From positions 620,001 to 684,000 of the forward strand of contig NZ_CP120677.1 in assembly GCF_029537395.1 (NCBI RefSeq): DNA of 64,000 bases, written 5' to 3'. The DNA is from Tissierella sp. Yu-01 (GTDB lineage Bacteria > Bacillota > Clostridia > Tissierellales > Tissierellaceae). This document shows positions 16,612 through 23,695 of the stretch, in pieces (positions within the stretch are counted from its first letter, which is position 1; each line of letters opens with the position of its first letter). The notes below the pieces were generated by a model. The model saw only the letters and a list, made by a program, of their open reading frames with translations. It was not told where the DNA came from and made no database searches. A program made the translations under genes and the position numbers.

Positions 16612-16724
16612 TTTGGGTTCTATTTGGGTTCTGGGTATAGTAGTTTTGGCTTATAGTCGGGTGTGAAAAAGTGAAAAATTCAGAACCTAAAAATGGCTAA
16701 AAATAAAGGTTTATAAATGGCTAT
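16612..16724. repeat. Integrase arm-like repeats
   Basis: TTTGGGTTCT occurs at 16612-16621 and 16623-16632 with a related inverted copy, AGAACCTAAA, at 16682-16691. AAATGGCTA occurs at 16691-16699 and 16716-16724. These lie between the integrase and the putative crossover and look like arm or excisionase binding sites. Binding is inferred. Confidence 0.5.
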
Positions 16725-16770
16725 TTTTCAAGATTTATATCACAAGAAGGGATATAGAACCCCAGTGTAG

Positions 16771-16806
16771 TCAGAACACGGCTTACATGATTTACTCTCA
16801 TACATA
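16771..16806 (+). ncRNA. rnpB: 3' tail of RNase P RNA at the element's right junction (attR)
   Basis: The sequence CAGAACACGGCTTACATG (16772-16789) matches the conserved 3' strand of helix P4 and the adjoining 3' tail of bacterial RNase P RNA (pattern CAGAAnnCGGCUUAC). It is followed by about 17 bases that would form the 3' strand of the terminal helix and then by a strong terminator. The rest of rnpB, including GAGGAAAGUCC, is absent from the window, so this is a fragment left at the junction; an intact or chimeric gene is expected at the left end of the element. Confidence 0.65.
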
Positions 16807-16809
16807 TCT

Positions 16810-16839
16810 AAAACCAACCTTTGATAAGGTTGGTTTTTA
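16810..16839 (+). terminator. Rho-independent terminator (rnpB terminator)
   Basis: AAAACCAACCT (16810-16820) pairs with AGGTTGGTTTT (16827-16837), followed by T. It directly follows the RNase P RNA tail. Confidence 0.85.
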
Positions 16840-16956
16840 ATTTACTAAAATAAATTTGTTTTGTCCAACTATTGTAACCATTTTGTAATAATTTAAATAA
16901 CATATAGCATAATCTATATAGAATGAAAAAACGCAAAATAATAAAGGAGAGTCTTT

Positions 16957-17988
16957 ATGATTATAAATAAGCGTAAAATGATTATAATTCTAATAATTTG
17001 CTCTTTGATTTTTGTTGGGTTTAGTGGAACAGGTATTTTTTATAAGGAATATATATACGAAAGAGGTACTAGCAATGAAGCAGTATTTAAAGATGAAGAA
17101 AAGATTAAAATAGCAAAAACAAACAGAGATTCATATCTAATTGAACGAGATGATTTATACTACAAAGTTCCTAAGGATGCACTAATTAGGATAAGTAGAA
17201 GTACTAACAACTATAAGGTAGTAGCAAATACACCTATTCTAGACAAGCCAAATGGAGTTGAATTAAGAATTTTATTTAATGGTGAAATATTAGAGCTACA
17301 AAGTGTAGATGGAGAATTTGGTATATTTAAGACAACTACAGATAATATAATGGGGGCAGTTAATTTAGGTGATTTAGAAGTATGTGTTGAAGAATCTCTA
17401 TCTTATGGTATTTCAAAAGTAGATAAAACTTTAAAAAATAAAGATTCTTACTATGTATTAGTTAAAGGAGAAATGGTAGCAATCAAAAACTACGTAGATG
17501 GTAATTTTATAATTGTTGATAGTTCTAATAATGAGTTTCAGGTAGATAAATCATTTATAGAAATTAGGCAGACCGATGAAACTGTATCTAGGTCATCCAT
17601 ATCTAGAAAGACAAAATCCATAACTAAGTTAATATCCACGGCCTTTAGTTTGATTGGGAAACCCTATATTTATGGAGATGTTGGGAAAAGAGGATTTGAT
17701 TGTTCAGGGTTGACTTACTATTTATACTTAAGCCAATTAGGGATAGAATTACCAAGAAGTTCACATGATCAAGTAAATGCAGGAGTTAAGGTAGAAAAGA
17801 CCAAGCTAGTTCCAGGTGATTTACTATTTTTTAATACTACAGGTAGAAGAATATCACATGTAGGTATTTATATTGGGGACGGAGACATGATACATGCATC
17901 AACTAGTAAATCTAAAGTAAAAATTGATAATATAAATACAGGTTACTATAATCAGCGTTATGTCACAGCTAGAAGAATTATCAATTAA
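16957..17988 (+). CDS. NlpC/P60 cell-wall hydrolase with SH3-like region
   Basis: An N-terminal membrane or signal segment (about 8-27) is followed by an SH3-like region (about 65-195) and a C-terminal NlpC/P60 domain (about 220-343). The Cys-His-His triad is visible: GFDCSG (Cys near 248), SHVGIYIG (His near 301) and a following MIHAS. Such enzymes cleave the D-Glu-diamino acid bond in peptidoglycan stems, outside the membrane. It is the first chromosomal gene right of the mobile element. Confidence 0.9.
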   Translation: MIINKRKMIIILIICSLIFVGFSGTGIFYKEYIYERGTSNEAVFKDEEKIKIAKTNRDSYLIERDDLYYKVPKDALIRISRSTNNYKVVANTPILDKPNGVELRILFNGEILELQSVDGEFGIFKTTTDNIMGAVNLGDLEVCVEESLSYGISKVDKTLKNKDSYYVLVKGEMVAIKNYVDGNFIIVDSSNNEFQVDKSFIEIRQTDETVSRSSISRKTKSITKLISTAFSLIGKPYIYGDVGKRGFDCSGLTYYLYLSQLGIELPRSSHDQVNAGVKVEKTKLVPGDLLFFNTTGRRISHVGIYIGDGDMIHASTSKSKVKIDNINTGYYNQRYVTARRIIN

Positions 17989-18062
17989 AAGTGTTTTAAA
18001 TATAACAAACGTTTTCAAAGTATGCTATAATATTCCTAGGATAACAATAGGAGGGAATATCA

Positions 18063-18908
18063 ATGGCTGATATATTAAAAGGAAGTGTAGTAGCAGCAAA
18101 GATTAAGGATGATATGAGAAATAATATCAATACTTTAGGTAGTGCTGGAAAGTATCCAACTTTAGGAATAGTAAGACTTGGTAACAATCCTAGTGATGTA
18201 TCATACGAAAAAAGTATTATTAAGAATTGTGATGCCATAGGTATCAAATCAGAAATCTTTGAAAAAGACATCAATATGACTACAGAAGAATTAGCAAATT
18301 TCATTAATGAGTTAAATAATAATGATAATATATCCGGTATTCTGTTATTTAGACCCCTTCCAAAACAAATAGACGAAGAAAGAATAAGAAACACAATTTT
18401 ACCTTCTAAAGATGTTGATTGTATGCACCCATTAAATTTAGAAAAGATATTTGAAGGGGATATGAGTGGATTTTTACCAGCAACACCAAAGGCAGCAATG
18501 GAAATATTATTGCAAAATAATAATGAATTAGAGGGTAAAAATGTTGTCGTCATAAATAGATCCATGGTTGTAGGTAAGCCTTTAGCAATGATGCTGTTAG
18601 AAAAAAATGCAACGGTAACAATATGTCATTCGAGAACTAAGAATCTAAATGAGATTACTAAAAATGCTGATATCGTTATAACTGCATTAGGTAAACCTAA
18701 GTTTTTTACAAAAGATTATTTTTCTGAAGATTCTATCGTAATAGATGTAGGTGTTAGTATGACAGATGAAGGAAAACTTAGTGGTGATGTAGACTATGAA
18801 GATGTAGTGGATTACGTTGATAAAATTACTCCAGTTCCGGGAGGAGTGGGGAGTGTAACGACTACACTATTATTGAACCAAGTTGTCAATGCATGTATGA
18901 AAAATTAA
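18063..18908 (+). CDS. folD: FolD-type methylene-THF dehydrogenase, catalytic residues altered
   Basis: Length (281 aa) and motifs such as KDVDCMHPLN, VVGKP and TPVPGGVGSVTT identify FolD, which oxidises 5,10-methylene-THF and normally also hydrolyses methenyl-THF. However, the tyrosine-to-lysine catalytic motif (Y-x-x-x-K) reads SYEKSI, with Ile at the lysine position, and the GILVQLPLP motif reads GILLFRPLP, replacing the catalytic Gln by Phe. The nucleotide-binding GRS motif is NRS. From enzyme work on FolD, loss of the lysine abolishes the cyclohydrolase but can leave the dehydrogenase. A monofunctional dehydrogenase with a separate cyclohydrolase (FchA) elsewhere is inferred. Confidence 0.88.
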   Translation: MADILKGSVVAAKIKDDMRNNINTLGSAGKYPTLGIVRLGNNPSDVSYEKSIIKNCDAIGIKSEIFEKDINMTTEELANFINELNNNDNISGILLFRPLPKQIDEERIRNTILPSKDVDCMHPLNLEKIFEGDMSGFLPATPKAAMEILLQNNNELEGKNVVVINRSMVVGKPLAMMLLEKNATVTICHSRTKNLNEITKNADIVITALGKPKFFTKDYFSEDSIVIDVGVSMTDEGKLSGDVDYEDVVDYVDKITPVPGGVGSVTTTLLLNQVVNACMKN

Positions 18909-18920
18909 AATTATTACTAA

Positions 18921-18946
18921 AAGGGTCTTTTTATAGACTCTTTTTT
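18921..18946 (+). terminator. Rho-independent terminator
   Basis: AAGGGTCT (18921-18928) pairs with AGACTCTT (18935-18942), then T residues. It ends folD. Confidence 0.75.
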
Positions 18947-18978
18947 ACTTTTTAAAACAAAAATAGTCATAATTCTTT

Positions 18979-19008
18979 GAAGGATAATACATATATGATA
19001 TTGAATAT
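18979..19008 (+). promoter_or_regulatory. Sigma-H promoter of the spoIIA operon
   Basis: GAAGGATAA (18979-18987) and ATTGAATAT (19000-19008), 12 bases apart, match the sigma-H consensus RnAGGAWWW and RnnGAATWW at every specified position. In Bacillus the spoIIA operon is transcribed by sigma-H, so position and sequence agree. Confidence 0.85.
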
Positions 19009-19031
19009 AAGAAGGTAAAGGAGGGGTTATT

Positions 19032-19373
19032 TTGGGATACACTATAGAAATTAAAAAGCCTAATCTTATTGTTCATTTCTATGGAGAATTAGATCATCAT
19101 ATAACTGAAAAAGCAAGGTTATCGATAGATCAAAAATATATAGAAAATGATCTTAAAAATATAGTCTTAGACTTATCACAGTTAACGCTAATGGATAGTT
19201 CAGGAATTGGATTAGTTATGGGCAGATATAGAAATGTTGTGTCTAAGAATGGGAAAATAGCATTAATCAGTTCAAATGTTTATATAGACAGAATAATAAA
19301 AATGTCAGGACTTTTAAAGATTATAACTGTTTATACAAATATTGATGAAGCTTTATCAAACTTAGAGAGGTGA
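19032..19373 (+). CDS. spoIIAA: Anti-sigma F factor antagonist SpoIIAA
   Basis: A TTG start (19032) follows GGAGGGG. The 113-aa STAS-domain protein carries DSSGIG around residue 57; the Ser is phosphorylated by SpoIIAB and, when free, allows SpoIIAA to bind SpoIIAB and release sigma F in the forespore. It is the first gene of the spoIIA operon behind the sigma-H promoter and just precedes spoIIAB. Confidence 0.95.
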   Translation: MGYTIEIKKPNLIVHFYGELDHHITEKARLSIDQKYIENDLKNIVLDLSQLTLMDSSGIGLVMGRYRNVVSKNGKIALISSNVYIDRIIKMSGLLKIITVYTNIDEALSNLER

Positions 19374-19378
19374 TTACT

Positions 19379-19816
19379 ATGGATAAAAATTATATGAAAT
19401 TAGAATTTCTTAGTAGGTCTAATAATGAATCTTTTGCAAGAGTTGTTGTAGCGGCTTTCGCATCCCAATTAGATCCCACATTAGAAGAATTATCTGATAT
19501 TAAAACAGCTGTTTCAGAGGCGGTAACGAATTCAATTATTCATGGCTATGAATTTGGTGAGGGAATTGTAACGTTGGAATCGCTAATTGAGAATAATTAT
19601 ATTGAAATTAAAGTAACAGATAAGGGAAAAGGCATTGGAGATATAGAACAGGCAATGGAACCTTTTTATACATCTAAGCCTGATTTAGAAAGATCTGGCA
19701 TGGGATTTACAGTTATGGAAACCTTTATGGATGAATTAAAAGTAGAAAGTACCAAAGAGGTAGGTACTACAGTAATTATGAAAAAGAAAATAAATCGCTC
19801 TGTAGATAAGGAGTAG
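19379..19816 (+). CDS. spoIIAB: Anti-sigma F factor and serine kinase SpoIIAB
   Basis: GAGAGGTG lies before the ATG at 19379 (145 aa). The GHKL-type ATP-binding fold shows [11 protein letters not shown] (N box), [10 protein letters not shown] (G1) and SGMGFTVME (G2). It holds sigma F inactive and phosphorylates SpoIIAA. It lies between spoIIAA and sigF, the usual order. Confidence 0.95.
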   Translation: MDKNYMKLEFLSRSNNESFARVVVAAFASQLDPTLEELSDIKTAVSEAVTNSIIHGYEFGEGIVTLESLIENNYIEIKVTDKGKGIGDIEQAMEPFYTSKPDLERSGMGFTVMETFMDELKVESTKEVGTTVIMKKKINRSVDKE

Positions 19817-19821
19817 ATAAT

Positions 19822-20580
19822 ATGAACTCAATGGGAGTAGGGAAAGGGTTGCTATCCCATGAAGAAACTATAGGGCTAATTGTAAAAGCACAAAACGGTG
19901 ATAGCAATGCAAAAGAAAAATTAGTTGAGTCTAATTTGGGATTAATAAGGTCAGTTTTAAAAGGATTCTTAAATAGGGGTCATGATATAGAAGATTTATT
20001 TCAAATAGGAAGCATTGGTTTGTTAAAGGCTATAGATAAATTTGATTTGAACTTTGATGTAAAATTCTCTACTTATGCAGTACCAATGATAGTTGGTGAA
20101 ATCAAGAGATTTCTTAGAGATGATGGTATAATCAAAGTAAGTAGGTCATTGAAGCAAATAGCTGGAATGACAAAACAGGCTGAAGAGAAACTATCGAAGT
20201 CATTAGGACGAGAGCCTACAATTCAAGAAATTTCAGATGAGATAGGAATAGAAAAAGAAGAAATAATCATGGCTCTTGAATCATCTTATCAACCAGAATA
20301 CTTATATGATGTAGTTCATCAAAATGATGGTTCGCCACTTTACTTAATAGATAAATTGAGCTTGGAATCAGATGAGTCAGCTGATTTAGTTGATAATATA
20401 GTTTTAAAAGACATTCTGAATCAGCTTAAACCAAGAGACAGACAAGTTATAATTCTAAGATACTTTAAGGATAAAACACAGACTGAAGTTGCAAATACTT
20501 TAGGTATTTCACAAGTTCAAGTTTCAAGAATAGAAAAGAAAATAATAAGTGAGATGAGGAAATTTCTAGCAAAGGCATGA
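19822..20580 (+). CDS. sigF: Sporulation sigma factor F
   Basis: The 252-aa protein has region 2 (DIEDLFQIGSIGLLKAIDKFD, KFSTYAVPMIVGEIKRFLRD), region 3 and region 4 with a helix-turn-helix (TQTEVANTLGISQVQVSRIE). As third gene of the spoIIA operon it is the forespore-specific sigma factor F. It is followed by a small gene and spoVA, which in Bacillus is a separate forespore operon. Confidence 0.95.
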   Translation: MNSMGVGKGLLSHEETIGLIVKAQNGDSNAKEKLVESNLGLIRSVLKGFLNRGHDIEDLFQIGSIGLLKAIDKFDLNFDVKFSTYAVPMIVGEIKRFLRDDGIIKVSRSLKQIAGMTKQAEEKLSKSLGREPTIQEISDEIGIEKEEIIMALESSYQPEYLYDVVHQNDGSPLYLIDKLSLESDESADLVDNIVLKDILNQLKPRDRQVIILRYFKDKTQTEVANTLGISQVQVSRIEKKIISEMRKFLAKA

Positions 20581-20641
20581 TATGCCTTTTTTTTTGCATT
20601 AAAACGCATTAATAGTAAATAATATCATTTAGGTGATGATA

Positions 20642-20803
20642 TTGAAAATATTAGATTATAAAAAAATGCTAACTCTAGTTATTATTTTAATAGCTATTAC
20701 CACATTTATTACCTACTATATAAAGTCCAACGACTCAACAGTAATTCCTAAAAGCGCTACCTTAGTACAATATAAAAACACAGGGAATGAAATATATGAA
20801 TAA
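20642..20803 (+). CDS. Small membrane protein between sigF and spoVAA, 53 aa
   Basis: AGGTGATGA precedes a TTG at 20642. The peptide has a short basic N-terminus, one hydrophobic segment (about residues 10-26) and a polar tail. Its stop overlaps the start of spoVAA (ATG at 20796), the sign of coupled translation, which supports it being real. No family is recognised. It would be co-expressed with the sporulation genes on both sides. Confidence 0.6.
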   Translation: MKILDYKKMLTLVIILIAITTFITYYIKSNDSTVIPKSATLVQYKNTGNEIYE

Positions 20804-21410
20804 GGAAAAAGTTTATGTGGTATTAAAGGAAAAAGCTACCCTAGACATAAAAGATTCTATTTATGTAAAGGATATAGGTAATGTTTACTGTTTGAATGAA
20901 GAAATAAGAAAAACAATAGAAGATACTGAAGTATATTCAAGTAAAGGAATTGAGACTTGGGATTTAATCAATACAGTTGATATAGTTAATAAGGTATTAG
21001 AAAATTCTGATGTAGATATTAAATTTTACGGTGCTTCGGATATACTTTTAGAAATAAAATCTCAGGAAAAACAAAATAAATTACTTGAGTTACTTAAAAT
21101 TTTGTTTGTTTCTTTTTCTTTATTCTTTGGGGCAGCCTTAGGAATAATGTATTTTCATGAAGATGTTAATATGTCTGAAACAATGAAGAAACTTTATTTT
21201 TCTTTTACTGGAATAGAAAAGGATAATCCTTTATTAATGGTTATTCCTTATAGTATTGGTCTTGGTATAGGTATGTTAACTTTTTTTAGTAGGGTAATTA
21301 GCACCAGTAAAAGGAGAAGAATGGAACCAGGTCCAATGGATATAGAATTATATTTGTATGATAAAGATATGGAGGACTATATTATGAATGAGTTAAGTAA
21401 GCATAAGTAG
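20796..21410 (+). CDS. spoVAA: Stage V sporulation protein AA
   Basis: ATG at 20796 has an AGGGA site; the ATG at 20787 lies too close to it. The 204-aa protein has a soluble N-terminal domain and two C-terminal membrane spans, as SpoVAA. The SpoVA proteins form the spore inner-membrane channel for dipicolinic acid uptake and release. It overlaps the small preceding gene and is followed by spoVAB at 10 bases. Confidence 0.9.
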   Translation: MNKEKVYVVLKEKATLDIKDSIYVKDIGNVYCLNEEIRKTIEDTEVYSSKGIETWDLINTVDIVNKVLENSDVDIKFYGASDILLEIKSQEKQNKLLELLKILFVSFSLFFGAALGIMYFHEDVNMSETMKKLYFSFTGIEKDNPLLMVIPYSIGLGIGMLTFFSRVISTSKRRRMEPGPMDIELYLYDKDMEDYIMNELSKHK

Positions 21411-21420
21411 AGGTAATAAT

Positions 21421-21837
21421 ATGAAATATATTTTAGCTATAGTTTCATCATTTGGTGGAGGGCTTTTAGTTGGTGGTGCATATGCAGCTTTTATTACGCT
21501 ACTAAGGATATTTCCAAGACTTCTTCAGTTTACAAATACAAAGAGATATTATATGGCATATGAATATATCTTTATGTTTAGTACATTTATTTTTACATTA
21601 ATATATTTTTTTGAGTTTAAAATAATAATAGGGAAAATAGGAGCAGTAGTTAGTGGATTATTCTTTGGATCATTCCTAGGATTTTTATCCTCTGCTTTAG
21701 CAGAAACACTCAATGTACTACCGGTTATTTCCAAGAAGTTTAAAATTAAAAAGCAAATGGGAACTGTTTTTATAGCAATTTTGCTAGGAAAAGTTTTTGG
21801 ATCCTTGTATTATTTCATTTTCAAAATTGGAGGTTAA
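21421..21837 (+). CDS. spoVAB: Stage V sporulation protein AB
   Basis: The 138-aa protein is almost entirely hydrophobic, with four membrane spans and conserved GGGLLVGGAYAAFI near the N-terminus. It lies between spoVAA and spoVAC in the standard order and contributes to the dipicolinic-acid channel. Confidence 0.9.
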   Translation: MKYILAIVSSFGGGLLVGGAYAAFITLLRIFPRLLQFTNTKRYYMAYEYIFMFSTFIFTLIYFFEFKIIIGKIGAVVSGLFFGSFLGFLSSALAETLNVLPVISKKFKIKKQMGTVFIAILLGKVFGSLYYFIFKIGG

Positions 21838-21838
21838 T

Positions 21839-22279
21839 ATGGATAAATTGAATAAAAACGACTATAAAAAGTATGCAGAAAAGAAAATACCTAACCCACC
21901 ATATCTTAAGAATATGATTATGGCTTTTATAGTAGGAGGATTACTTTGTACTGTAGGGCAAATAATTCAAAACTTACTCAAAAATAATGGTTTAGATGAA
22001 AAAATGACTGCATCAGGAACAGCTATCTGTATGGTATTTATTGGTGCACTTTTAACTGGTTTAGGTATCTATGATAAGATAGGAAAAATTGGTGGTGCCG
22101 GTGCTGCAGTACCAATCACTGGATTTGCAAATGCTATTGTATCTCCAGCAATGGAATTTAAGCGCGAGGGATTCATTTTTGGAGTTGCTTCAAAAATGTT
22201 CATAATAGCAGGACCAGTTTTGGTATATGGTATAGGTAGCTCTATAATTGTAGGATTAATAAGTTTACTACTAAGGTAA
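21839..22279 (+). CDS. spoVAC: Stage V sporulation protein AC
   Basis: GGAGGTTAAT before the ATG at 21839 sets the start (146 aa), two bases after the spoVAB stop. Four to five membrane spans and the GGAGAAVPITGFANA segment are typical. In Bacillus SpoVAC is a mechanosensitive component of the dipicolinic-acid channel. It is homologous to the SpoVAE downstream. Confidence 0.92.
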   Translation: MDKLNKNDYKKYAEKKIPNPPYLKNMIMAFIVGGLLCTVGQIIQNLLKNNGLDEKMTASGTAICMVFIGALLTGLGIYDKIGKIGGAGAAVPITGFANAIVSPAMEFKREGFIFGVASKMFIIAGPVLVYGIGSSIIVGLISLLLR

Positions 22280-22289
22280 GGTGATAAGA

Positions 22290-23309
22290 TTGGCGGTAAA
22301 GAAAATAGGTTCTCAAACAGTTAGATTGGAAAATCCACCTTCTATACTAAGCTACTATTCTATAGTAGGTCCTAAGGAAGGGCAGGGTCCATTAAAGGAT
22401 TATTTTGATTTGATACTTGAAGATGACTTATGGGGTCAAGAATCATGGGAGAAGGCAGAGTCTAAAATTCAGGAAGAGTGTATTAAATCTGCAATAAATC
22501 AAGGAGGATTATCCTCACAGGATATAGATTATTTAATAGCTGGTGATTTACTAAATCAGATTATAGCGACAGCCTATAGTGCAAGGCAACTAGCTATACC
22601 TTATTTTGGCCTATATGGTGCTTGTTCAACTATGACAGAATCTTTATCCTTAGGTGCAATGTTAATAGATGGAGGCTTTGCAGATAAAGTAGCATGTGCA
22701 GTTTCAAGTCATTTTAGTACTGCAGAAAGGCAATTCCGTTTCCCACTAGAATATGGAAATCAGAGAAAGATGTCAGCTCAATGGACCGTTACTGGTGCAG
22801 GATCGACAATTCTTTCATCCATAGGTGATGGACCATATATTAAGTATATTACTACAGGTAAAATAATCGACCCAGGTATCACGGATGTCGCTAATATGGG
22901 AGGAGCAATGGCACCTGCAGCTATTGATACATTGATACATCATTTTCAGGATACAGGAGTAGATCCATCTTATTATGATTTAATAATATCTGGTGATTTA
23001 GGTTATGTTGGGAAATCAATAGTAATTGATATGATGAAGGAAAAAGGATATGATTTATCAAAGAATTTTACAGATAGTGGGGTAGAGATATTTGATAAGT
23101 CAGAACAAGATACTCATGCTGGAGGAAGTGGATGTGCTTGTTCAGCAACAGTATATAATGGATATGTATTTAAGGAAATGGCAAAGGGCAAATTAAACAG
23201 GGTACTGTTAATGTCAACAGGAGCGTTACATTCGACTTTAAGTACCCAACAAGGTGAATCTATACCTGGAATTGCTCATGCTGTTGCCGTGGAAAATACT
23301 AAGGAATAA
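22290..23309 (+). CDS. spoVAD: Stage V sporulation protein AD
   Basis: AAGGTGATAAGA precedes a TTG at 22290 (339 aa); a GTG at 22281 overlaps the ribosome site. The protein has the thiolase fold of SpoVAD, including YGACSTMTESL near residue 110 and the glycine-rich HAGGSGCACSA region, and binds dipicolinic acid on the spore inner membrane. It is soluble and lies between spoVAC and spoVAE. Confidence 0.93.
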   Translation: MAVKKIGSQTVRLENPPSILSYYSIVGPKEGQGPLKDYFDLILEDDLWGQESWEKAESKIQEECIKSAINQGGLSSQDIDYLIAGDLLNQIIATAYSARQLAIPYFGLYGACSTMTESLSLGAMLIDGGFADKVACAVSSHFSTAERQFRFPLEYGNQRKMSAQWTVTGAGSTILSSIGDGPYIKYITTGKIIDPGITDVANMGGAMAPAAIDTLIHHFQDTGVDPSYYDLIISGDLGYVGKSIVIDMMKEKGYDLSKNFTDSGVEIFDKSEQDTHAGGSGCACSATVYNGYVFKEMAKGKLNRVLLMSTGALHSTLSTQQGESIPGIAHAVAVENTKE

Positions 23310-23318
23310 GGTGAGGAA

Positions 23319-23675
23319 ATGGAATATATTAAAGCGTTTATAGTTGGCGGTTTAATTTGCGTAGTTGGTCAAATCATATTGGACCGTACGAAACTAACAC
23401 CAGCACATATTTTAGTATCTTTTCTTACTGCAGGAGTGATTTTGGGAGCAATTGGGATATACGAACCCCTTGTTGATTTTGCTGGAGCTGGAGCTTCAAT
23501 TCCTATAAGTGGTTTTGGTTATTCATTATCCCAGGGGGCTATAGAGGGAGCTAAATCTAAAGGGCTAATAGGAGCCTTTACTGGTGGTATTGAAGCAACG
23601 GGAGCTGGCGTAGCAGCTATAATATTATTTGGTTATGTAATGGCTATAATATTTAATCCAAAAACAAAAGACTAA
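23319..23675 (+). CDS. spoVAE: Stage V sporulation protein AE
   Basis: The 118-aa membrane protein carries GGLICVVGQI and GAGASIPISGFGYS, shared with SpoVAC. It is the last gene of the spoIIA-spoVA run and a terminator follows. Later Bacillus genes spoVAEa and spoVAF are absent here. Confidence 0.92.
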   Translation: MEYIKAFIVGGLICVVGQIILDRTKLTPAHILVSFLTAGVILGAIGIYEPLVDFAGAGASIPISGFGYSLSQGAIEGAKSKGLIGAFTGGIEATGAGVAAIILFGYVMAIIFNPKTKD

Positions 23676-23693
23676 GGAAACCTTAGTCTTTTG
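23665..23693. terminator. Bidirectional terminator
   Basis: CAAAAGACTAAGG (23665-23677) pairs with CCTTAGTCTTTTG (23681-23693), separating convergent spoVAE and the penicillin-binding protein gene. Confidence 0.85.
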
Positions 23694-23695
23694 TT

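Larger units (their letters stand above)
1..16806. mobile_element. Right part of an integrative element, probably inserted in rnpB
   Basis: The stretch is bounded on the right by a leftward tyrosine recombinase, repeated arm-like sites and an RNase P RNA 3' tail with its terminator. The gene content is accessory: unknown AT-rich genes, a solitary methyltransferase, toxin modules and a PHP-ATPase/PLD-nuclease cassette. No phage structural gene is visible, so an integrative conjugative or mobilisable element is more likely than a prophage, but the relaxase or conjugation genes that would prove it are not in the window. The left end lies outside. Boundary position is inferred, not proven. Confidence 0.75.

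Noticed and set aside
16560-16770. tRNA or tmRNA as the attachment site
   Set aside because: No T-arm GGTTCGA-type motif or CCA end is visible; the junction sequence instead fits the RNase P RNA tail.
17996-18565. 189-aa open frame opposite folD
   Set aside because: It lies wholly antisense to the conserved folD reading frame and has no ribosome site; composition is that of an antisense shadow.
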